NCBI RefSeq assembly: GCF_019457635.1 | Contig: NZ_CP080412.1 | Location: 3,720,001-3,784,000 of the forward strand | Length of the DNA: 64,000 nt | Reading direction: 5' to 3' | Source: Shewanella mangrovisoli | GTDB lineage: Bacteria > Pseudomonadota > Gammaproteobacteria > Enterobacterales > Shewanellaceae | Part shown: one piece after another, positions 34,996 through 42,836 of the stretch | Layout: the number at the start of each line of letters is the position of its first letter | How positions within the stretch are numbered: the stretch's first letter is position 1 | Position numbers and translations under genes: made by a program | Notes under the pieces: model-generated | Told to the model about the DNA's origin: nothing | The model's database searches: none | What the model saw: only the letters and a program-made list of their open reading frames with translations

Positions 34996-36831
34996 TTAAT
35001 TATGCTTTAAACGCCTAAAAAACAACGTAATCAATAGCATCAACAATGTGAAATCCATCGTCCCACCACCGCCTTCGGATGACTTTTCAGGTTCACCAGT
35101 ATCATTAACGATAAATGTCACATCAAACGTCAACTCTGCACCTGAAGGGTCTGTTGCGGTGACCGTCATCAAGTATTGACCTTTAGTCTTAACTGCACCG
35201 TGGAATATTCCATCCTCACTAGCTATTAATCCATTAGGTACATTCTTATATGTATAAGTCACAGCCTCTCTATCAGGATCGACAACAATTCCTGAAAGCA
35301 CACCGTAATACTGTTGATCCTTTTCAAGATACTGAATACCAATCTCCGCAGTTAACATAGGAGCATCGTTAACGTTAGTCGGTGTAATATAAAAGATCTC
35401 TGTAGATAATGGAGGAATATTCACTCTCACTTGAATGGGACTGGCTGGTGTTGGATCAATTAAATTTTTTGAGGCAAACATATCTTCATTAGTAAAAGTC
35501 CCACTAATATATTCACCATCCCAAATCAATCTTTCATGTATATATTCAGTTTGAAAACCGGTAACCACAAGGTTGTTTCCATTTAGAAAATGCTTCTTAA
35601 TATTTATCGCCAAAGGAACATCTTGAACAGCTGGAATAGAGCCTTTAGGTAAACCACCTTTATATATAAGAGGGTTAGGGTTAGAAAGGGTAAACGTTGT
35701 AATATTAGGTGACATTAAGTTAACGAAAAAACCTTTCTTGTCATCAGTGAGCTGAAACCAACCATCTGCAATAGCATACACCTGGGAAGACTTATAAAAA
35801 TATTTTTCTTCATCATCAAACACATAAGAATTTCTTCCAGAGCGTTCAATAAAATAATTTTCACTCTTTAAATAAATAGCTTCTTTGGGATAACTAACAC
35901 TATTTTTCATTTTTGACAGAACAAATTTATTATCATCTGGTGAGTATTGATAATGCAGAAGCATATCACTACCTACTATAAGCTCTTTCCCATCATTAAT
36001 TGTATATATGGCTTTAACACCACTAAATTTAGTCGAGTCCACTCTTTCAGGGATAACTATTTCTTGAAAAACCACAAAATCATTAATATCAGATTGCCAT
36101 TTAAGGACATACAACTTAGGCTCTACCTTCGTTTCATTAATCCCGACCCTTTCTGGATAGAAGATAATTTCATCACGACCCTCTAATCGATATAACTTGT
36201 AGGTACTATTTGATATGAGTGATTTATCAGCTAAGATTTTTTTTCGCTCGCAAGAATCTATCTCACCATTTCCACTTAAATTACAAACACTGTAATCGTA
36301 ACTGACTTTTCCACTCAGAGTATCATCATGATTTGGATGCAAAGCAACAATGGTATTATTATTTACAAATTCAATCTGTTCTACATATGAACCGTACTGA
36401 CCTGAACTAGATGAAAATTCTACTTCTTGAGACAATGATAACTCATTGCCTTCAAGAGTAAATCTAACTAATTTTCTAGCTCCATCATAATTTGACTCAG
36501 ATAAAGCGTAATAGTTTTTATCATATTCACCTATAGGTTCCACATTAATATAACCAACGAGATCTGATGCTATACCAAAACTGGCAGAGCTAATATAATC
36601 CACCCCATTATTATCAACATTATACTTCCATAAATAAATTCTTTTATCAGCAGAAAATTCATCAGCAGCAGTACCAGATATTAATATTTCGTTGTTAGCT
36701 TCAGAGAAAGCCACCTTTAAGGATGATTTAGGCAGGTTATTATCATACGTCTTATCAATTGAATAAGGACTTTCAACCGCTATAGCTGATACTGAAATAA
36801 TAGATAAAATAACTAATACACTTCTATACAT
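34996..36831 (-). CDS. Secreted GlyGly-CTERM protein of unknown function, AT-rich gene
   Basis: 611 residues. A signal peptide is seen (YRSVLVILSIISVSAIAV then ESPYS). The central 400 residues have repeated short beta motifs suggesting a propeller or similar fold (KYNVDNNGVDYIS, YDGARKLVRF). A cadherin/Ig-like domain occupies about 495-585 (YYGVLSGIVVDPDREAVTYT, VTATDPSGAELTF). The end is a GlyGly-CTERM signal: SSEGGGGT, a hydrophobic helix, then RRLKHN. Such proteins are cut by rhombosortase and released or anchored at the surface. Codon use is clearly AT-richer than all neighbours, suggesting acquisition by transfer. It is flanked by inverted structured repeats. Confidence 0.85.
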   Translation of the reverse strand: MYRSVLVILSIISVSAIAVESPYSIDKTYDNNLPKSSLKVAFSEANNEILISGTAADEFSADKRIYLWKYNVDNNGVDYISSASFGIASDLVGYINVEPIGEYDKNYYALSESNYDGARKLVRFTLEGNELSLSQEVEFSSSSGQYGSYVEQIEFVNNNTIVALHPNHDDTLSGKVSYDYSVCNLSGNGEIDSCERKKILADKSLISNSTYKLYRLEGRDEIIFYPERVGINETKVEPKLYVLKWQSDINDFVVFQEIVIPERVDSTKFSGVKAIYTINDGKELIVGSDMLLHYQYSPDDNKFVLSKMKNSVSYPKEAIYLKSENYFIERSGRNSYVFDDEEKYFYKSSQVYAIADGWFQLTDDKKGFFVNLMSPNITTFTLSNPNPLIYKGGLPKGSIPAVQDVPLAINIKKHFLNGNNLVVTGFQTEYIHERLIWDGEYISGTFTNEDMFASKNLIDPTPASPIQVRVNIPPLSTEIFYITPTNVNDAPMLTAEIGIQYLEKDQQYYGVLSGIVVDPDREAVTYTYKNVPNGLIASEDGIFHGAVKTKGQYLMTVTATDPSGAELTFDVTFIVNDTGEPEKSSEGGGGTMDFTLLMLLITLFFRRLKHN

Positions 36832-37134
36832 ACAGATACCTCTCCTAACATCAGTATAATTATTAGTTGAACAACATAAATCAAAAGTAACAGGTCGCAG
36901 GAGAATTTTAAGTATCTAAGTTAAGAACAAGATACATCTTCCTGATGCAAGTGAACTTAACCGTGATCACGATTAAGTTTCATCCTTGTTAAAAACCTAA
37001 GATAACGTTCTGTTTAATATCTGTCTACCACTTTCACATTACAAATTAAGTAGTTAAGTCATGACTAATTTTGGCTCTTTGCTTTTAAAAATAAGCATAC
37101 AACTCCACTGCCAATGGGAACGCCAGAAGTGGCA
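36832..37134. other. Upstream region of the AT-rich gene, with an operator-like palindrome
   Basis: No gene seen in these 303 bases. A 26-bp dyad at 36954-36979, centred on TGATCA with arms AACTTAA and TTAAGTT and a single mismatched pair, lies about 120 bases before the gene start. It may be a regulator site; no candidate regulator is adjacent. Confidence 0.5.
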
Positions 37135-37337
37135 CTGTTGCACCAGTGACCTTCTAAAACATGGATGTTTTAGTAGAGCCTACAAGGACGTATTCACGGC
37201 GTGTCACTGGAGTAACAGTGCAAAAGCCTGCGGCAGGCAATGAGTCGCACCGTCACTTTACAGTAATAACATTGCTAATTCGCACCACTAAGCGAACCAG
37301 CAATATCATCGAGTGTGGGGTGAAGCCCCACGACTTT
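37135..37337. repeat. Structured repeat-like element (right of island)
   Basis: An outer stem pairs 37135-37150 (CTGTTGCACCAGTGAC) with 37203-37218 (GTCACTGGAGTAACAG), 14 of 16 matching. It encloses CTAAAACAT / ATGTTTTAG (37154-37162, 37165-37173). A further hairpin GCCTGC / GCAGGC lies at 37226-37238. The last 25 bases (37313-37337) are an inverted copy of the GTGGGG hairpin that opens the left element (34561-34586). An open frame at 37161-37415 is considered non-coding. Confidence 0.65.
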
Positions 37338-37411
37338 GATTCACCTCGGCCGATAGGCCGCAGCAAATGTGTCCCCGCATCACAAAATTCCCTTTTGCAA
37401 TTCGGCAATCC

Positions 37412-38374
37412 CTAACCTTGTAGGTATTTCCCAAAGAAATCCAAGGTTCTTGCCCATGCGAGCTCGGCGGTTGGCTCATCATAGCGGGCGGTGGAATCGT
37501 TATGAAAACCATGGTTCACATTGGGATAGAGGTAGGCAATATACTCGGCCTTGTTAGCCTTTAATTGGGTTTCGTACTCGGCCCAAGTGTCGTTAATCCG
37601 TTGATCTAAAGCGGCAAATTGCAACATCAACGGGCCTTTGACCCGGCTGCGTAACTCTGTTGCCGCTGGAGTGCCATAAAAAGGCACGCCAGCCGTTAGC
37701 TCATCAGGAATGCTGGCGGCGAGCATATTGACTATATAGCCGCCAAAGCAGAAACCGACGGCGCCGAGTTTGCCATTACTCTGGGGGTGGGCCTTTAAAA
37801 AGCGCGCGGCGGCGATAAAGTCCTGCTCGATTTTGGCTCTGTCGAGGCTGGCCTGCATGGCGCGGCCCGCATCGTCATTACCGGGATAACCACCGAGGCT
37901 ATAAAGGGCATCAGGGGCAAAGGCGATATAGCCCTTGGCCGCTAAGCGGCGGGCAACATCTTCGATATAAGGATTCAGGCCACGGTTTTCATGCACCACT
38001 AATACCACGGCGGCTTTTTTGGTGGGATCCAAGGTCTTAGGATCGCCCGCCTCTTTGCCGGGAATCAGCATAGATGTCGGCATCACTAAATAACCGCGAC
38101 CTTCACCATAGCCCTCGGGGGAGGGAAACTTCACATAACTGGCTTGAATGCTGGGATCGTTAAAGGAGACTTGTTCGGCTAAGGCGTAGTTGGGCATGAG
38201 TGCGCCAGTGAGCGTTGTCATGGTAAACCCCAGTGCCACAAGACCTGCGAGGCGAGCCATAAACTCGCGGCGGTCGATGATGCCGTGGGCATATTCATCG
38301 TACCAATCGAAGGCCTCCTGCGGGATAGGCTGAGCAGCAGGCGCGTTATTGTCGGACTTGGGTTGTGGGCTCAT
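37412..38374 (-). CDS. Dienelactone hydrolase family protein with Tat-type signal
   Basis: 320 residues from ATG 38374, preceded by GGAGAAAGAACG; ATG 38395 lacks a ribosome site. A twin-arginine signal (DRREFMARLAGLVALG) lies at about 33-50, so it is exported folded to the periplasm. The hydrolase core has the triad of the family: Cys in GFCFGG, Asp near LDQRIND, and His in PNVNHGFHN. Relatives open dienelactones or act as carboxymethylenebutenolidases. The substrate here is unknown. Confidence 0.92.
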   Translation of the reverse strand: MSPQPKSDNNAPAAQPIPQEAFDWYDEYAHGIIDRREFMARLAGLVALGFTMTTLTGALMPNYALAEQVSFNDPSIQASYVKFPSPEGYGEGRGYLVMPTSMLIPGKEAGDPKTLDPTKKAAVVLVVHENRGLNPYIEDVARRLAAKGYIAFAPDALYSLGGYPGNDDAGRAMQASLDRAKIEQDFIAAARFLKAHPQSNGKLGAVGFCFGGYIVNMLAASIPDELTAGVPFYGTPAATELRSRVKGPLMLQFAALDQRINDTWAEYETQLKANKAEYIAYLYPNVNHGFHNDSTARYDEPTAELAWARTLDFFGKYLQG

Positions 38375-38577
38375 CGTTCTTTCTCCATTGAACAAGCTAC
38401 CACAGGTTTGTCTTCCCTAGCTTGTGAGTTATCTAGCGGCGTTAACAAGAGTAAAGGATGAAGCCTGATTAGGGCAATCGGCTTTCTCACCTTAGGCCGA
38501 TATTCATCATGCAAACTTACGACTGATCTTGCCCCCTGATTGGCATGAGCTTTTTATTCCCTAGGGGCTTTTTTGTG

Positions 38578-38583
38578 TATAAT
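38578..38583 (+). promoter_or_regulatory. -10 element upstream of the MORN/lipoprotein operon
   Basis: A consensus TATAAT lies 62 bases before the ATG of the lipoprotein gene. The -35 region (about 38555) is poor (TATTCC). A T-rich stretch precedes it. Confidence 0.4.
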
Positions 38584-38645
38584 GTCGCCAATTTTCGGAT
38601 TAATAGATTTACATTTCAATAACATAAGTTGCCAATGGAGTTCAG

Positions 38646-40934
38646 ATGGCTATAGGGATATGCAGAGTAATTTGTACCACTCTTACGCTCACGGTTGGGT
38701 TAACGGCGTGCGATAGTGCGGGCTCCAATAAATCGGGGGGCATCCCCAGCGCACGCGAATATCAGGTGATTTCGACCCTCAGCATCAATGACGGTATTGA
38801 AACCCAAAAGAACATGCAGGGGCGCGTGCTACTGAATTACCAGTTGCAGGATGCTCAGGGTAAAGCGACCAGCTTAACCACCCCATTGACCAATGATGCC
38901 CACTTCTTCGTTCAGCCGAGCCTGATGCAATTAAGCGATCACGCCCTGCCAATCCCCATCAGCAATATCGATCCAAAAAACAGTGGCAAAGAGCTCACCT
39001 CCATCATTCAAGCGGGCTTTAATCTCGAGCTGAAAAATGGTGACAACAATCGGCTCACGCCCGTTACCCAGATAAATCAGAAGGATATCGCCGAACTATT
39101 TAACCGCTGGACGAGCCTTAAGTCCCTATTTGAGCAATCGCCTACCCTGCCCGTGCAGCTTGAGCCACGTGTGGGTTATAGCACTAGCGCCCCCATGGAT
39201 GAGCGGTTAATCTGGACTGTTGAGCAAGTCAGCGACGATAGATTACTGGCGGTGTTACAGAATAAACAGCAACAGGGCGAAAACAGTAACCTTAAGGTCT
39301 ACGGCAAGTTCGAGCTTAACCGTAAAACCGGTTGGTTAGAGAGCATGGCGCTATTTAAACAGGATGAGCAACGGGGTAGAACCTTTGTCCAGCGCATCGT
39401 TATGGCGCCTAAGGATCGCCCCGATGTGATGAGCCTACTTTGGTATGCCGATGACAACTACGATGCCGAGCGGGATATCGATGATAAGCAAAAGGAGCTT
39501 TATCCCATCAGCGATGTGCCGCGGGAATATAAGCCTACCGACAAGGCATTTATCCAATCCTTATTAGCTGATCACCAAGGGATTATTGATAATATCGGCG
39601 ACTGGGGCAGCGATACTCCCGAGGAGATCCAACTGCGCTTTGTGCATGCCATGAGTCCGCAATATATCGTCGGCAATATGCGCTATGAGGATATCACCGC
39701 CTTTGATGAGAGCGGAAAAGCGTTAGATCTCAACTTCTGGCAACACAGCACGGGGGCGGCGGTCAATTTCAGCCGCAACATTGAATCGTCGACCAATATT
39801 ATCGCCACGGGTTGGGATAACACCGCCGATAAACTCAAGCGGATGAGCTATATCAGCGCTAAGCTCACCTTAGTCCCTGAGACGAATAACATCATCGAAA
39901 AATCCTGGGATGAACTGCTCGCTTCGCCCTATACCTTTGGCGATGCCAGCCTCACGATTCAGCCCCTAGATGCCAACGCTAAGCTCTTTAAAGTGGTCAT
40001 CAAGCAGAGCGACAGCCACAAGATCCACCTAGGTCTTCAGCAGTTAACAGGCAAAATGGCCCATGCCCGCGCCGAGTCGGAATATCCCGAGTGGCTCACC
40101 CTGACCGATAAAGAACTGCTAGCGGAGTTGACTGGTGCCGATGAGAGCCATCAACAGACGACCAGCGCACTGCTCCTTAAGTTAGACGAAATCCCAAAAA
40201 CTCTAGTGTTAGTGGCGAGTCAACCCCAGCCAGAACTCAGCCAAAGCAAGCAGATCCGCTTTGTTCCCGAAGCTGAGTACAACCAAAATCTTGCCAATCC
40301 CCTGAGCGAGTTTGGCAGCGTCAGTATGGGCGACTCCTTCTCGGATAAGCTAGCGTTGTCCAAGCCAGAAATCAGTGCGGTGAAGGATATAAAAACGGCG
40401 ACTGAAAATGGTCACAACTTATATATCCCCATGTCTGCTGCGTTAGCGACAGCCTGTAAGCCCGAGATAGCACAAGGTTTTAATGAAGGAACACAGACGG
40501 TAACTTGGCAGTTTGTGCCCAATGGGCCCGAAGGCGCGGCTTACCATTTGATGACACCCGACCGCGTGCGCCAGTACTTCTACGATAAGCGCATTCAAGG
40601 CACTATCCATTGCAAAGGCGATATCCACTGGCAAACCTTAGCGCAATCAGTCACCGAGCGCCCTTGGTTAATCGATTTGCAAGCTTGGCTGACCGATACA
40701 GGTTATGGCAAGGAGCCAAGCAAAGATTTACCCAATTACATCAGAGTCGAGAATGCCCAAGGCAAGCAACTAACGATTCGTTTGCCCGAAGAGACTGAAT
40801 ATAGGATTGATGAGGTGCTGTTAGATGGCCGCTATTTAAGTGTGACAGGCGCCGCCGCTAAGGTGAGTTATATGACTATCTCCCAAGATTCCGTCGATAT
40901 TCCCTATGAATTCACCTTTAAACCTTTGCCTTAA
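38646..40934 (+). CDS. Large lipoprotein of unknown function
   Basis: 762 residues. The lipobox LTAC at about 19-22 follows a short hydrophobic signal, and Asp at +2 (CDSAGS) argues for inner-membrane retention if enteric sorting rules apply. The rest is soluble with alternating beta and polar stretches and no recognised domain. There is a weak repetition of DxxL and EPxxG type words. The ATG follows GGAGTTCAG. The MORN-protein gene follows by 9 bases, so the products probably act together at the envelope. Confidence 0.85.
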   Translation: MAIGICRVICTTLTLTVGLTACDSAGSNKSGGIPSAREYQVISTLSINDGIETQKNMQGRVLLNYQLQDAQGKATSLTTPLTNDAHFFVQPSLMQLSDHALPIPISNIDPKNSGKELTSIIQAGFNLELKNGDNNRLTPVTQINQKDIAELFNRWTSLKSLFEQSPTLPVQLEPRVGYSTSAPMDERLIWTVEQVSDDRLLAVLQNKQQQGENSNLKVYGKFELNRKTGWLESMALFKQDEQRGRTFVQRIVMAPKDRPDVMSLLWYADDNYDAERDIDDKQKELYPISDVPREYKPTDKAFIQSLLADHQGIIDNIGDWGSDTPEEIQLRFVHAMSPQYIVGNMRYEDITAFDESGKALDLNFWQHSTGAAVNFSRNIESSTNIIATGWDNTADKLKRMSYISAKLTLVPETNNIIEKSWDELLASPYTFGDASLTIQPLDANAKLFKVVIKQSDSHKIHLGLQQLTGKMAHARAESEYPEWLTLTDKELLAELTGADESHQQTTSALLLKLDEIPKTLVLVASQPQPELSQSKQIRFVPEAEYNQNLANPLSEFGSVSMGDSFSDKLALSKPEISAVKDIKTATENGHNLYIPMSAALATACKPEIAQGFNEGTQTVTWQFVPNGPEGAAYHLMTPDRVRQYFYDKRIQGTIHCKGDIHWQTLAQSVTERPWLIDLQAWLTDTGYGKEPSKDLPNYIRVENAQGKQLTIRLPEETEYRIDEVLLDGRYLSVTGAAAKVSYMTISQDSVDIPYEFTFKPLP

Positions 40935-40943
40935 GGAGCGGTT

Positions 40944-42677
40944 ATGCGTCCATTTACTGTAAAACTGCTCCTAGGAGCGCTCGCCCTCATCAGTACGCAC
41001 GCCAATGCAGAGAAGGTATTACTCGATGCCCATTGGAATGTCATCAAAGATGAGAAAAAAGCTCTGTACTATTTTGAGCAACCCGTTGATCTGACTGATG
41101 GCTACTATAAGGTCGAGGTTTACTACAAAGAAAAGAATAGACTTTTCTGCTCAACGGCCATCGCCGATAAAAATATCGGTAAGGCACTCACTAGCGAGCA
41201 ATTTCGCGGGCCTTATCAATGTTACTTCGACGATGGAACCCCCTACGAACAGGGCTTTCGCAACGGGCAAGGCCAGCTCGATGGCTTAATCAAAAAGTAC
41301 ATTGCCACGGGTCAGTTATATACTGAGTCGAACTATGAAAATGGTGTAAAACAAGGCCAAGAAACGGGTTATTGGAATGGCGGCAATATCCGCAACAAAA
41401 CCACCTATAAAGATGGCCAAGCCGTCGGTATCAGCGAAAATTTTAGCCCCGAAGGTGAAGTCACCGCCAAAATCTGCCATGACCCCACCTGCGTCAGCCA
41501 ATATTTTAATCTAGGCAAACTCAACCGTGAGGAGCATAAGGTTGATGGCCTTCTGCAAGGCACAGAGACCACTTGGGGGCTGAATGGGCAAGTTATCTCT
41601 ACCCAAGAGTGGTTTAAGGATAAAAAACACGGCGACTACTTTAGCTATTTTGACAATGGCAAGGTAGAGCAGCACTTTCAATATCAACAGAATTATAAGG
41701 TCGGTGAGCAGCTCACTTATTTTGAAAATGGCCAGCTCAAATTAAAAGAAGCCACCAACGATAAGGGCGATGTCATCCAGGCTATCGAATACGATGACAA
41801 GGGTGAGATTAAACGCACTACCGACAGCAAATACCAAGGTAATCGCTGGGTTTATCGCAAACAGCAGCGCTATCGCGACGGCCAATTGATTGAGACTCAC
41901 GAAGAGGACAAACTCAAAAACTGGTCGCTCTCTGAAACCTTTAAAAAAGGCTTACTAATCGAGCGCCAGGAGCGACTCAATAAGCAATTGAATGGCTTAC
42001 AAATCAAATCCTTCGACTACAACGATGTCATCACCCTCACCCGTGAATATTATCAGGCGGGTAAGCGTGAAGGCGCCTATGAAACGGTGAAAATTGAGCC
42101 TGCCACAGGCAAAAGTCAGCTGGTAGAGCAAGGTCAGTATGCCAAGGATAAACAAGCAGGCACTTGGAAGAAATATCAAGACGACGCCACCCTCACCTAT
42201 AGCCACGATGATAATGGCGAGCTCCACGGTGAATACCTCAACAAGGCCAACTCAGGCCAGTTGCTTGAATCCATGCACTATAAACATGGCAAACCCGATG
42301 GTTTAGTCCAGCGTTACGCCAGTAATGGCCAAGTGTATGAAAAAGGCGAATATCGTAATGACCTGCGCCAAGGCGATTGGGTATTTACCGATAACGAATT
42401 CCAATATCGCCCAAGACCGAATCCTGAAAGACGCTCTTGGCATGGCCGTTTTGAGCAGGGTAAGCAAGTCGGCCACTGGGAATTGCGTACAGTCGAAGAT
42501 TATGTGCTTGAAATTGCTAACTATGACGACCAAGGTAACTTGCATGGTAAGCAATACCAGTTTGAGAGTAATGGCTCGATACAGGTGATTAATCATTACA
42601 ATCACGGCCAGTTTTTAAATCAGGAAACACCGCCGCCCGTCTTACCCGTTGAAGATAGCGTGTTTCCCTTTTATTAA
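40944..42677 (+). CDS. Secreted MORN-repeat protein (first)
   Basis: 577 residues. A signal peptide (RPFTVKLLLGALALISTHAN|AE) is followed from about residue 85 by MORN_2-type repeats of about 22 residues (pattern: FxNG...Y.xGxxxGxW). Examples are YFDDGTPYEQGFRNGQGQLDG and YASNGQVYEKGEYRNDLRQGDW. A Pro-rich tail ends near EDSVFPFY. The repeats make an extended beta ladder. Annotation as a YwqK-type antitoxin is a common automatic mislabel; there is no toxin here. Likely periplasmic or surface exposed. The role is unknown. Confidence 0.88.
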   Translation: MRPFTVKLLLGALALISTHANAEKVLLDAHWNVIKDEKKALYYFEQPVDLTDGYYKVEVYYKEKNRLFCSTAIADKNIGKALTSEQFRGPYQCYFDDGTPYEQGFRNGQGQLDGLIKKYIATGQLYTESNYENGVKQGQETGYWNGGNIRNKTTYKDGQAVGISENFSPEGEVTAKICHDPTCVSQYFNLGKLNREEHKVDGLLQGTETTWGLNGQVISTQEWFKDKKHGDYFSYFDNGKVEQHFQYQQNYKVGEQLTYFENGQLKLKEATNDKGDVIQAIEYDDKGEIKRTTDSKYQGNRWVYRKQQRYRDGQLIETHEEDKLKNWSLSETFKKGLLIERQERLNKQLNGLQIKSFDYNDVITLTREYYQAGKREGAYETVKIEPATGKSQLVEQGQYAKDKQAGTWKKYQDDATLTYSHDDNGELHGEYLNKANSGQLLESMHYKHGKPDGLVQRYASNGQVYEKGEYRNDLRQGDWVFTDNEFQYRPRPNPERRSWHGRFEQGKQVGHWELRTVEDYVLEIANYDDQGNLHGKQYQFESNGSIQVINHYNHGQFLNQETPPPVLPVEDSVFPFY

Positions 42678-42836
42678 CTCAAGCCTGTGGCTGTAAGCTG
42701 TTTAGCTTAACGCCATTCGCGTAAACTAACTCGCTGTGCACTCAGCCAAATTGCACAGCATTAACGTACTATAAACGTTAGGATTCTTATACTGGCCGCC
42801 ATTGTGCGGCCTTAAGACCCAGAGCAAAGGATCAGC

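Noticed and set aside
37161..37415. Open frame of 84 codons
   Set aside because: It runs through the right structured repeat and into the end of the hydrolase gene; no ribosome site.
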